This document shows, in pieces, positions 7,657-15,172 of a stretch of 33,149 bases of DNA. The stretch spans positions 1 through 33,149 of the forward strand of contig NZ_FRBE01000028.1 in assembly GCF_900142535.1 (NCBI RefSeq), written 5' to 3'. The notes under the pieces were generated by a model that did no database searches, was not told the DNA's origin, and was given only the letters and a program-made list of their open reading frames with translations. The translations under genes and the position numbers were made by a program. Position 1 is the first letter of the stretch; every line of letters starts with the position of its first letter. This stretch comes from Fibrobacter sp. UWEL. Lineage in GTDB: Bacteria; Fibrobacterota; Fibrobacteria; Fibrobacterales; Fibrobacteraceae.

Positions 7657-8745
7657 CTAGTACATTTCCCCTAAAACAAGGAGCCTATAGATGGCTTCTT
7701 CGCTGCCAACCTTGTGTTTGTCGGGCTCGTTGCGTCCGAAGGTTTTGTGCCAGTCCCTATCCGTGGGGACGATTGCGTCGTCGGCGGGCCAGGGACGGAT
7801 AAAGCCTTCGGGAAGCAGGCTGTAGAGCTTGCTGCTGTCAATGTCCAGATCGCCTACTCGCGGGGGCATGGGGCCCGCTTCAATTCGCGGACACCCGTGG
7901 AGTAATTCCTGCGGGTAGCCGCCGATGGCGTTGACCAGCTGGCCTGCGTTATAGAGGGTGACCCGACGGGGGCCACCGCAGTTGTAAATGCCTGCGGGAA
8001 ATTCATGCTCCAGGATGTACTGGACCACACGGCACATGTCTCCGCCATAAATAGGCCTGCGGTATTCGTCCGTGTAAAGTGTGGCAGGGCGGCCCGGCCT
8101 AAAGCGATAGCTGATCCAGTCGATGGCGCCTGCGCAGCCGCCCGGTGCATAGTCCATAGGGAGCGGGACTCGGAGCATGACGGCGTCCGGCTTGATGCGG
8201 CTGATTTCAATTTCCGCTTCCAGCTGGTGCTTACCATAATTGTGGATAGGATCGGGTGGGGTATCATCCTTGTAGGGGCGAAGGTGTGCGGTTTCCTCGC
8301 TGCCACTCCAAATCATGTCTGTGGAAATTCTCACGAAGGTACAGCCAAATTCCGCTGCCAGCTGGGCTGCGTCTACCCCCTGTTCGCAATTCAGCAGGCG
8401 GCTTCGGGGCGTATCGCACTCGCAGGCTTTTAAGGCACAGTTTCCGCTGGCATCAATGACCGTCTTGAACTGATGCTTCTCGAAAAGTCGGGTAAGGCCT
8501 GCGGTGTCTTCCGCGTCGATGGCGACAACGTCCTGCCCGTAAACGCAGGGATGTTTAATGGGACGAATCCCGATAAGGGGCGCCGCAGCATCGGGATGGC
8601 GTTTCGCCGGATGAATGGTCCCGCTGGTGCCGTCGCTAACATCGGTACCGCCAAACAGCCTGTTGAAATGCCTAAAGAGGGCGTAACCCGGAACGCCGTT
8701 CAATCCCAATACAAGGATGGGCAATTTTAGTGGGCGAGTTTCCAC
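7657..8745 (-). CDS. RmlD-like NAD(P)-binding short-chain dehydrogenase/epimerase, variant active site
   Basis: Extended short-chain dehydrogenase of the dTDP-4-dehydrorhamnose reductase (RmlD) type. The N-terminus has a dinucleotide-binding glycine motif (GLNGVPGYAL). VIDASGN and FVRISTDMIWSG are the NAD(P)-contact and catalytic-Ser/Thr strands. YRRPIYGGDMCRVVQYILE and GIYNCGG match RmlD C-terminal parts. The expected YxxxK reads YGKHQ here, so the catalytic lysine is replaced by Gln; a neighbouring Lys sits at +2. It might therefore be a binding or regulatory protein rather than a reductase. The ATG at 8745 overlaps the Nudix gene by 19 bases; a TTG at 8724 just after the Nudix stop is another possible start. 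Last gene of a four-gene minus-strand cluster. Confidence 0.78.
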   Translation of the reverse strand: METRPLKLPILVLGLNGVPGYALFRHFNRLFGGTDVSDGTSGTIHPAKRHPDAAAPLIGIRPIKHPCVYGQDVVAIDAEDTAGLTRLFEKHQFKTVIDASGNCALKACECDTPRSRLLNCEQGVDAAQLAAEFGCTFVRISTDMIWSGSEETAHLRPYKDDTPPDPIHNYGKHQLEAEIEISRIKPDAVMLRVPLPMDYAPGGCAGAIDWISYRFRPGRPATLYTDEYRRPIYGGDMCRVVQYILEHEFPAGIYNCGGPRRVTLYNAGQLVNAIGGYPQELLHGCPRIEAGPMPPRVGDLDIDSSKLYSLLPEGFIRPWPADDAIVPTDRDWHKTFGRNEPDKHKVGSEEAIYRLLVLGEMY

Positions 8746-9263
8746 TTCAGGTAGCCCGCCATCTGTAAGGGATGATTGAATTCTCCACTGTTCATCTTTG
8801 CTTGCAGTTCTTCGTCGGACATTTCCAGGGATTCGATGTCTTCGCTTTCATCGAAGCTGGTCTTGCCTGCGCGAACCACACCGTCGATAAACACCACATG
8901 AAACTTACCGCGGTGACGATCCGGATTGACCGGGAAAGCCCCGAGATAAGTGAGGGACTGGGGAAATCCGTAAGCGCATTCTTCCTGAAGTTCACGAAGG
9001 GCGGCCTGTTCTGCAGTCTCGTTCTTGTCGATGATTCCTGCTGGAAATTCCAATGCAATCTTGCCTGTGCCATGGCGGTACTGTTCCGTCATGACCCACT
9101 TGCCATCCTTCGTGCGGGCTAGAATCAGAACCCAGTCCGGCTGCCACAAGGTGTAAAAATCATCGATGACTTTTCCGTTGGGCAGCTCGCATTTTTCCTT
9201 GGCTACTTTCAGCCAGGGGGCGTTTACAAGATATTCGGTGTCCAGAAGTTTCCAGGGTTTCAT
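8727..9263 (-). CDS. Nudix hydrolase, ADP-ribose pyrophosphatase-like
   Basis: The 178-residue protein contains a complete Nudix box (G-x5-E-x7-REL-x-EE-x-C), seen as GIIDKNETAEQAALRELQEE at about residues 76-95. This chelates magnesium for hydrolysis of a nucleoside diphosphate linked to another group. The N-terminal KVAKEKCELPNGKVIDDFYTL and the EFPAGIID strand resemble ADP-ribose/sugar-nucleotide pyrophosphatases (NudF-like). The substrate cannot be fixed from sequence. It lies 4 bases downstream of the MBL-fold gene and overlaps the RmlD-like gene, so the cluster is probably co-translated. A sugar-nucleotide substrate would fit its RmlD-like neighbour (inference). Confidence 0.88.
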   Translation of the reverse strand: MKPWKLLDTEYLVNAPWLKVAKEKCELPNGKVIDDFYTLWQPDWVLILARTKDGKWVMTEQYRHGTGKIALEFPAGIIDKNETAEQAALRELQEECAYGFPQSLTYLGAFPVNPDRHRGKFHVVFIDGVVRAGKTSFDESEDIESLEMSDEELQAKMNSGEFNHPLQMAGYLKWKLAH

Positions 9264-9267
9264 AAGC

Positions 9268-10137
9268 TTACTTCACAAATCCCGGAGGAGGCAGGTGCAT
9301 GCCTGCCATGGTCAGGTTGTTTGCCTTGGCGTAGGCGAGAATCTTCTTGCGAGATTCGATGGATTTTTCCTTATCCATGTCGTAGTTGGAATTGATTTCC
9401 GGATGTTCAATTTGCAGGGCGTAACCGTGCATTAGATCGCCGATGACCAGCAGTTCGCCCTTCTGGAAAACGGTGTGGCCCGGAGTGTGGCCCACGGCAT
9501 CCATGGCGATAACATTGTGGGGGAGCGTGTCCCCGAAGGCGAACAGTTTCAGCTTGTCGTTATAGACGCCAAGAATGGCCTTTTGCAGGTCATTCTTTTC
9601 CATGTTCATCCAGGCGTCCTTTTCGACGGAACCTACGTAGACTTCCGCATTCTTGAACACCTTTTCCATACCCTTATCGCTTTGTGCCACCAAGCCGTTG
9701 ATGTGGTCCACGTGCAGGTGCGTGAGATAGACTTTCTTGACAGAGTCGGGGCTTACTCCCAGTTCATTTAGGTGGGCGAGCATCTGGCCGCCGAATGCTC
9801 CAAGGCCTGCGTCAAAGAGAACATATTCGCCATCGGCCTTCAGCAGATAGGTACTGACAGAAGCGGGAACGCCGTTGGGCAAGTTCATGGAATTATAGAG
9901 GGAATCGCTTGCGTCGCTGAACAGTTCGCGAGGGTTCATTTTTTCCCCTGCGTTGTCCTGAATCCAGGTGACGGTGGAACCATCGGCCAGAGTAATAGTC
10001 TTGGTGACTGCCTTGGCTGCAATACCTTCTGCAGCACTTTCCGCTTGAGTTTGAGAATTCTGCTGGGCGACTTCCTGCTTTTCGCAAGCGGTGATTGTAA
10101 GTGCTAATGCGGCACCTAGAGCAAAGCGTTTAATCAT
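9268..10137 (-). CDS. MBL-fold metallo-hydrolase lipoprotein
   Basis: The 289-residue protein has a signal peptide with lipobox ITAC (Cys18), so it is predicted to be a lipid-anchored envelope protein. The metallo-beta-lactamase fold signature HLHVDH (LTHLHVDHINGL, His140/His142/Asp144/His145) is intact. Further zinc-ligand regions GHTPGHT and GDLMHG follow. The general layout (FDAGLG..., long N-terminal strand pair) is like AHL-lactonase/alkyl-sulfatase-type hydrolases rather than true beta-lactamases; the substrate is unknown. Only one base separates its start from the end of the MFS gene, and it is followed 4 bases later by the Nudix gene. Confidence 0.88.
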   Translation of the reverse strand: MIKRFALGAALALTITACEKQEVAQQNSQTQAESAAEGIAAKAVTKTITLADGSTVTWIQDNAGEKMNPRELFSDASDSLYNSMNLPNGVPASVSTYLLKADGEYVLFDAGLGAFGGQMLAHLNELGVSPDSVKKVYLTHLHVDHINGLVAQSDKGMEKVFKNAEVYVGSVEKDAWMNMEKNDLQKAILGVYNDKLKLFAFGDTLPHNVIAMDAVGHTPGHTVFQKGELLVIGDLMHGYALQIEHPEINSNYDMDKEKSIESRKKILAYAKANNLTMAGMHLPPPGFVK

Positions 10138-10138
10138 A

Positions 10139-11353
10139 TCAATTCCCTTCTAGTTTGTTCTTGTGGTAGTGCTTACTAGTATAACATAAATACATGATGT
10201 CTGCAACGAACAACGCCACGACGCATGCCAAGAATACTTGCTGATGCATCCCGAAGTGCTGGGCCATGGAGCCGCCAACAAGAATGCCTGAACCAATGCC
10301 AATATCCCAACCGCTCAGGTAGGTGCTGTTGGCGGTTCCACGCTGGTCGTGCCTTGCCAGGTTCACGCACATGGTCTGGTAACCCGGGAAAATCAATCCA
10401 AGGCTTGTGCCGATCATAAAGGAAGAAATAAAGAAGGGGAGGGCGGGACCGCCGGGCAGTATTGCTCCCAGCTCGCCGCAGTAAGTCAACAGCAGGTAGG
10501 CCAGAACGTTGAGCGTCATGCCCATGCCTACAAGGCGAGTAAGCCAGCCCCGGTCAATCAGGCGCCCCGTCGATATGCGGTTTATGATAAGGCCTGCGGC
10601 AATCAGCGCATAGAACCATCCACTTCCGCCGATTCCAAGTTCCTTTGCATAGAGGGCGATGTAGTTGGTCACCGGACCGTAGGCGAATCCCACGAAAATA
10701 AAATTCAAAAATTGGGGAATTGCTTTTGTCAGGAAGAAACGGTCCAGAGATAGCGGGGCGTGGGGCTTCTTTTCGCGGGGCTTTACGGGTAAAGTCTTCA
10801 CCAGTATCAAGCCAATAACGCAAAGCGCAATGGATATGGCGAATACCATGTTACTGCCCAATCCTTCGTACAAGAACATGCCGGTCATAGGGCCTGTGGC
10901 AAAGGCCAAGTTCACGCTAATGCCAAAGTAGCCGATACCTTCGCCGCGACGGCTGCTGGGGAGTGCATCGATTGCCACCGTGTTGCTGGCTGTGGTAGAA
11001 ATCCCGAAGAATACGCCGTGCATAAAGCGGACTACGGCAAGCAAGGGCAAGAGACCTAAGGCCCAGTACCCTACAAAGCACAAGGTGAATGCGAAAAATG
11101 TCCAGAAGTAAAGGGGCTTACGGCTGAGACTATCCACCAGAAATCCGGCGAAAGGCCTACAGCACAAAGCTCCGATGGTATACAACGAAATGATAAAGCC
11201 CGCAGTGGCGTTATCCGTCTGGAACTTTTCAAAAATGTACAGCGGTAAAACGGGCAATAGCTGGTAGAAGCTAAAGAATAGCAAAAAGTTCGCAGCCGCG
11301 CAGGTTACAAAATTGCGTGTCCAAAGTGCGGGCTTTTCTACACTCTCGTTCAT
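10139..11353 (-). CDS. Major facilitator superfamily transporter
   Basis: The 404 residues form about twelve membrane spans in two six-helix halves. The intracellular loop-2 motif is present as GFLVDSLSRKPLYFW (family A-motif GxLaDrxGrr), and its second-half echo is GRLIDRGWLTRLVGMG. MHGVFFGISTTASNTVAIDALP and YFGISVNLAFATGP resemble drug/metabolite exporters of the YhhS/arabinose-efflux type, but the substrate is not predictable. It is first in the minus-strand cluster MFS - MBL lipoprotein - Nudix - RmlD-like, with spacings of 1 and 4 bases and one overlap. Confidence 0.9.
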   Translation of the reverse strand: MNESVEKPALWTRNFVTCAAANFLLFFSFYQLLPVLPLYIFEKFQTDNATAGFIISLYTIGALCCRPFAGFLVDSLSRKPLYFWTFFAFTLCFVGYWALGLLPLLAVVRFMHGVFFGISTTASNTVAIDALPSSRRGEGIGYFGISVNLAFATGPMTGMFLYEGLGSNMVFAISIALCVIGLILVKTLPVKPREKKPHAPLSLDRFFLTKAIPQFLNFIFVGFAYGPVTNYIALYAKELGIGGSGWFYALIAAGLIINRISTGRLIDRGWLTRLVGMGMTLNVLAYLLLTYCGELGAILPGGPALPFFISSFMIGTSLGLIFPGYQTMCVNLARHDQRGTANSTYLSGWDIGIGSGILVGGSMAQHFGMHQQVFLACVVALFVADIMYLCYTSKHYHKNKLEGN

Positions 11354-11394
11354 GATTTGAAATTTAGAAAAATACCTATCCCTTTGGGAATGTT

Positions 11395-12240
11395 TTATTC
11401 GTAATCAATCTTTGAGATTTGACCGTCAAAGTAGACAAAATCGCCATCGGTGTAATTCCAAATGGCTTTGAATGTGGTGGGGCGCTTGATTCCGTCTGCA
11501 CCCGTAATGTAGTTGTCGCAGGCTGCGGTCCAAGGAACATATTCCGTAGTTCCGTCGGTGTTGACTACGGCGCGGTCCTTTGTAGTGAAGGAAGTCATTT
11601 CGTACTTTTCGTTGAATGTGAAAATGCCGGATGCTTTTTGGTCGCGAAACGTAATGGTGGCACGAACCTGATGGTCATTGACTTCTTCCAGGCTGATGTA
11701 GTCTTGCAGCAAGACGCTAGGAAAGAATACACTTTCTGCGAGGAATGTTGCCAAGCAGGCCACGTCCATTTCATGGCCTCTTTGGTCAAACAACGTCAAA
11801 AGTTTTGCGATGACGCCCTTCATTCCTCCGACGCCATTGCTGTAGTAATCGTAACCTTGGAACGGAATACCAAACATACTGCTTAAAATCATGGCCATTC
11901 TTGCAGGTTCTTTGACGTAGTTGTTCTGGATATAATCGATTTTCAAGTTAGGACCGTTCTTGCCCTGCTTGAAATCTACGTCAAGGTACTCCATGTGCAA
12001 GGAGTTCATTTTTGGGGTGCCGATGTAGCCAGCATTGCCGATGTATTTCTGGATGGCAGAAGGCATGGCTGCAAAATCGGATTCCTTAAAAACTTCATCA
12101 CTCCTGTACAAAACAGATTTTTCCTTGAGTACGATGTTGTCGTTAGAAAAATCTGTTTTCAGTGGAGAATAGGAAATTTTAAACCAGACAACTGCGGATA
12201 GTACGATGGCCGCAACAGCAATGCAAATGATAATCTTCAT
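11395..12240 (-). CDS. Membrane-anchored DUF6544-like protein of unknown function
   Basis: The 281-residue protein starts with one uncleaved-looking membrane helix (IIICIAVAAIVLSAVVWF), then a soluble domain. MPSAIQKYIGNAGYIGTP, LATFLAESVFFPSVLL, YVPWTAACDNYI and IKRPTTFKAIWNYTDGDF match the block order I recall for the DUF6544 family: a P..v..Y....G start, a LAE..(F/W)fPs.LL centre and a final P...W...G. No enzymatic role is known for it. A TATAAT lies on the minus strand at 12249-12244, only three bases before the ATG, and no good ribosome-binding site is visible. The start may therefore be leaderless or lie slightly downstream. Confidence 0.7.
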   Translation of the reverse strand: MKIIICIAVAAIVLSAVVWFKISYSPLKTDFSNDNIVLKEKSVLYRSDEVFKESDFAAMPSAIQKYIGNAGYIGTPKMNSLHMEYLDVDFKQGKNGPNLKIDYIQNNYVKEPARMAMILSSMFGIPFQGYDYYSNGVGGMKGVIAKLLTLFDQRGHEMDVACLATFLAESVFFPSVLLQDYISLEEVNDHQVRATITFRDQKASGIFTFNEKYEMTSFTTKDRAVVNTDGTTEYVPWTAACDNYITGADGIKRPTTFKAIWNYTDGDFVYFDGQISKIDYE

Positions 12241-12281
12241 ACGATTATAATGTCGGTTTTCTTTCAGTTTCCCTTGCGTTT

Positions 12282-13442
12282 TTACTTCTTCTCCAGCATC
12301 ACGATAGTTTCCAGGTGCGGTGTACCCGGGAACAAGTCCAGAGGCTGCACTTCACGAACACGGTAGCCGTAACGTTCCCATTCCTTCAGGGCGGCTGGGA
12401 TTTCGTCAGTACCGCAGAACACATGACACACGCGAATCGGCTTGCGCATGGCGAGGGCGTGAATAACTCCCGGTTCGCATCCCTTGCGGGGCGGATCCAA
12501 CAGAATCTTTTCCGGTTCGCCGGGAACAGGACGAGGCAAGCGCATCTGGACGAATTCTTCGTCAATCTTGCCTGCAACAAAACGGTAATTCTTCTTCAGG
12601 TATTTGGCGCTGGCCTTTGCGCTTTCGATGGACGGACCTTCCCATTCCACACCCAGCACGGACTTGGCGGCTTCACCCAGAGCGAAGCTGAACAGACCGT
12701 AACCGCAGTACAAATCCAGGAACTTGTCGTCCTTCGTCAGACTCATCATGCGGGAAGCTGCCTTGATCAAGTTGTGGATCTGGCTTTCGTTAATCTGGCT
12801 AAAGCCTGTCACCGGATACTTCAGGGAGAAATGACCCAAGTTCAGGGACATTTCACGAGGTCCGTAAAGCTGCTTGAAGTTTAGACCTTCCGTGGGGCGC
12901 TTGGCTTCCAGATAGTAATCGGATTCCGTGGTGTCCACATAGGCGTGGGCGGCGGTGACGTTCAGGTCACTCTTCTGCAGGACTTCGGAAATCTGCTTCA
13001 GCTTGCGGACGATGGTAGCGTCAATCTTCTTGATGTTGAAAATCACCACACGGTAGCGGTAGGTGCCACGGATGATAATCCAGTTCAGGGCGTAAGCCAG
13101 GGGCTTGTAAGCCGGGTTGATCAGCTTTTCGAAAAGCAAGTCGTAAATCTTGTTGTGTTCTTCCGGTTCCAGCATGGAATCCTGACGGTCGAACTGCAGG
13201 TTGCCAGGCACCATGGCCACGCGGCGCTTACTGGTGGTGCGATAACCTCGAGCCAACGGGCTGCCGATCACCTTCTGGGGATTGCCTGCCAGACGGTTCA
13301 CTTCCCAGAATTCCTTGATGGCCTGGTCCTTGATCTTCAGTTCGTCCTTATAGTCGAACATGGCGAGGGATTCGCCGTGGGCGGAATCAGCTTCGCGGGT
13401 ATAGTTAGGAACGCAATTGGCAATGGCCTGTTCAAAAAACAT
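12282..13442 (-). CDS. TrmA/RlmC-type uracil-5 RNA methyltransferase
   Basis: Class I AdoMet-dependent RNA methyltransferase of the TrmA/RlmC/RlmD family, which forms 5-methyluridine in tRNA or rRNA. The 386-residue protein has the AdoMet motif LDLYCGYGLFSFALGEAAKS and the motif DPPRKGCEPG. A candidate catalytic cysteine lies in VCHVFCGTDEI (family consensus SCNP), and the terminal general-base Glu in PHLETIVML. The central SGFSQIN-type motif appears as TGFSQINESQI. An N-terminal TRAM domain and the four-cysteine iron-sulphur cluster of RlmC/RlmD are not evident. The exact target base is undetermined, so I give no gene symbol. Start ATG at 13442. Confidence 0.85.
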   Translation of the reverse strand: MFFEQAIANCVPNYTREADSAHGESLAMFDYKDELKIKDQAIKEFWEVNRLAGNPQKVIGSPLARGYRTTSKRRVAMVPGNLQFDRQDSMLEPEEHNKIYDLLFEKLINPAYKPLAYALNWIIIRGTYRYRVVIFNIKKIDATIVRKLKQISEVLQKSDLNVTAAHAYVDTTESDYYLEAKRPTEGLNFKQLYGPREMSLNLGHFSLKYPVTGFSQINESQIHNLIKAASRMMSLTKDDKFLDLYCGYGLFSFALGEAAKSVLGVEWEGPSIESAKASAKYLKKNYRFVAGKIDEEFVQMRLPRPVPGEPEKILLDPPRKGCEPGVIHALAMRKPIRVCHVFCGTDEIPAALKEWERYGYRVREVQPLDLFPGTPHLETIVMLEKK

Positions 13443-13593
13443 AAGTGCCTCCGTGGCGGCAAAATTTTACAAGTGCAAATGTAGCAAAAGGCGAGTGCAG
13501 CGACCGAAAACTTGCCTGCAAATTTAGGAAGTTCGCGGAAATCCTAAAAGAGTTTTTTTATACTTATGGGTATAAGGGGAATTGGAAGGAAAT

Positions 13594-14274
13594 ATGACGT
13601 CTCGAAAGTTTTATTTCGCCTTGTTGGTGAACGTCGCTATTGCGGTGCTTGTTGGCTGTTCGTCGGAGAAAGCGAATGATGACTTTGACCTGAGTGGCTT
13701 TAATGCAGAAGAATTTCAGGTTGATAATGATCCGTTGGTTTTTGGTGCGGTCCCTTGTTGCAAGTCGGTGAACCGCGCTTTGCTGGAAAAAAAGACTTTT
13801 TCCAAGGATATTGATCGGGTGGTAGCGAGACATAGGGAAGATATTCTTGATACATGTGCTGGACATGGTGTTTTCAAGAAAACATGTATTGAACGAACTG
13901 TTGAAAGTGTTAGCCCCGGTTCTGTCAAGAAAATTGACGAATACGATATTAAGGTAAAAGGCTCACTCAGTAAGAATGAAGTAGTTAGGGTATTAAGACA
14001 ACGTACTCCGGGACTTCGTCATGTGTACAATAAATCCCTAAGAAAGAAAAATCCAAATTTTGAAGGCCTTGTAAAGCTTAAGCTTGTTGTCAATTCTTCT
14101 GGTGAAGTTGATTCTGTGTCTGTAGTTCATTCCACCACGGGCTTTGAGGAATTTGACGAGGAAATAAAGACCGCCGTTGGCCGTTATAAATTCCCAAAGG
14201 TGGATTCAGGAAATGCAGCTATTGAAATTCCGCTTGAATTTGTTCTAAACGAAAGCGCAAAGGACGCAAAGTGA
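13594..14274 (+). CDS. Lipoprotein with AgmX/TonB-like C-terminal domain (first of pair)
   Basis: I place the start at the ATG at 13594 (MTSRKFYFALL), because GGAAGGAA sits just before it; a TTG at 13582 is in the same frame. The 226-residue product has a signal peptide with lipobox LVGC (Cys22). A central part contains several cysteines (PCCKS, DTCAGHG, KKTCIER), and the C-terminal domain from about residue 120 reads VRVLRQRTPGLRHVYNKSLRK, VKLKLVVNSSGEVDSVSVV and IEIPLEF (given as separate blocks). This is the AgmX/PglI or TonB-C-like fold. TonB itself is anchored in the inner membrane by a helix; here the anchor is a lipid. A TATACT at 13559-13564 may be a -10 box. The stop overlaps the next gene start (GTGA). 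Confidence 0.82.
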   Translation: MTSRKFYFALLVNVAIAVLVGCSSEKANDDFDLSGFNAEEFQVDNDPLVFGAVPCCKSVNRALLEKKTFSKDIDRVVARHREDILDTCAGHGVFKKTCIERTVESVSPGSVKKIDEYDIKVKGSLSKNEVVRVLRQRTPGLRHVYNKSLRKKNPNFEGLVKLKLVVNSSGEVDSVSVVHSTTGFEEFDEEIKTAVGRYKFPKVDSGNAAIEIPLEFVLNESAKDAK

Positions 14275-14732
14275 AAATACAGAATATTGTGAAGATTACA
14301 TTGGTTGCTGCCCTTGTGGGGCTGGTTCTGGCATGCGCACCGACGTCAAATTCTACACCCCCAGTTTCTCAAAACGATGTGAATGTTCCTTCCACGGAGC
14401 AACCCTCCTCCGTGCCTGCGGATTCTTCCAGTGATTCTCGCATAAATAGGTCGAAGACTGAAATTCAAGAAGTGATAAAGCTTGACACTTATAATCGCTT
14501 TCGCGTCATTTATAACCAGTTCCTAAAAAAGCGCCCGGGCTTTGGCGGAAAGATTGTATTGCAGTTTAAAATTATGTCCGACGGCACTGTAGAGGATGTT
14601 TCTGTCCTGAGCTCAACCACCGGGTATGAGGAATTTGACGCCGCTATTGCAGAAGACATGGGCCAATGGACCTTTGCAAGTGGAAACTACAAAAACGCCA
14701 AGGTCACAATACCATTCACCTTCTACGAATAA
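14271..14732 (+). CDS. Lipoprotein with AgmX/TonB-like C-terminal domain (second of pair)
   Basis: The GTG start at 14271 overlaps the stop of the previous gene by four bases, so the two are translationally coupled. The 153-residue product has a lipobox VLAC (near residue 22) and then a Pro/Ser/Thr-rich spacer of about 45 residues. Its compact C-terminal domain reads YNRFRVIYNQFLKKRPGFGG, IVLQFKIMSDGTVEDVSVL, STTGYEEFDAAIAEDMGQW and VTIPFTFYE. These blocks match the C-terminal half of the upstream protein closely (both have the STTG(Y/F)EEFD motif), pointing to gene duplication. The role is unknown; an envelope-spanning or outer-membrane assembly function would be typical for the fold (inference). 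Confidence 0.82.
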   Translation: MKIQNIVKITLVAALVGLVLACAPTSNSTPPVSQNDVNVPSTEQPSSVPADSSSDSRINRSKTEIQEVIKLDTYNRFRVIYNQFLKKRPGFGGKIVLQFKIMSDGTVEDVSVLSSTTGYEEFDAAIAEDMGQWTFASGNYKNAKVTIPFTFYE

Positions 14733-14736
14733 CCAG

Positions 14737-14771
14737 ACATCAAAGTCCCTTCCACGGGAAGGGACGAGCCC
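14737..14771. repeat. 35-base palindromic repeat, copy 1
   Basis: A 35-base unit with the perfect dyad GTCCCTTCC-ACG-GGAAGGGAC. It recurs at 14849-14883 with a single difference in the loop. It lies directly after the second AgmX-type gene. There is no T-run, so it is not a simple terminator. Confidence 0.75.
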
Positions 14772-14848
14772 ACCCGACAAAATGCCCAGCAACAATTCCG
14801 AAAACATAGCCCCCTTCTGGAGAGTGGGCGGGTAAAAGATATGTCCTA

Positions 14849-14883
14849 ACATCAAAGTCCCTTCCATGGGAAGGGACGAGCCC
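14849..14883. repeat. 35-base palindromic repeat, copy 2
   Basis: Second copy of the unit at 14737-14771, dyad GTCCCTTCC-ATG-GGAAGGGAC. It is followed by another GC-rich hairpin (CCCCCTC with GAGGGGG, 14895-14915). The stretch 14733-14930 holds only these repeats and no credible gene. Confidence 0.75.
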
Positions 14884-14930
14884 TCCTGAAAAAAGCCCCC
14901 TCATTTGAGGAGGGGGTTGGGGGAGGGTGC

Positions 14931-14967
14931 AAAAAAAGTCCTCTGACAGAGTCAGAGGACTTTTTTT
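14931..14967. terminator. Bidirectional terminator
   Basis: GTCCTCTGAC (14938-14947) pairs perfectly with GTCAGAGGAC (14951-14960) around AGA. It is flanked by seven A and seven T, so it can end transcripts from both sides: the lipoprotein pair and the minus-strand tRNA-Gly. Confidence 0.88.
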
Positions 14968-14969
14968 CA

Positions 14970-15041
14970 AGCGGCGGACCGGGATCGAACCGGCAACCAT
15001 TAGCTTGGAAGGCTAAGGCTCTACCATTGAGCTACCGCCGC
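14970..15041 (-). tRNA. tRNA-Gly (anticodon TCC)
   Basis: The minus strand folds into a 72-base cloverleaf. The acceptor is GCGGCGG/CCGCCGC, the D-stem GCTC/GAGC, and the anticodon stem TTAGC/GCTAA with loop CTTCCAA (anticodon TCC). The T-stem is GCCGG/CCGGT with loop TTCGATC. The CCA end is not encoded. A terminator lies directly downstream. Confidence 0.95.
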
Positions 15042-15099
15042 AAGTGAACCCAATTATACAAAAAAATGCCCATTTTCAAAGGGGTACATAAAAAAGATA

Positions 15100-15128
15100 T
15101 TGGAGTTTTTAAAAAATCTTTCTATTTT
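15100..15128 (+). promoter_or_regulatory. Possible promoter of infC-rpmI-rplT
   Basis: TTGGAG (15100-15105) and TATTTT (15123-15128) are separated by 17 bases in the AT-rich leader before infC. The predicted transcript would have a leader of about 40 bases. Consensus matches are moderate, so this is tentative. Confidence 0.35.
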
Positions 15129-15172
15129 TACGCTCACAAAAACTAAAACAATTCATCCTGAGGTATCAGAAC

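Noticed and set aside
14737-14883. Possible CRISPR array
   Set aside because: Only two copies, each strongly palindromic, with no regular spacers and no cas genes.
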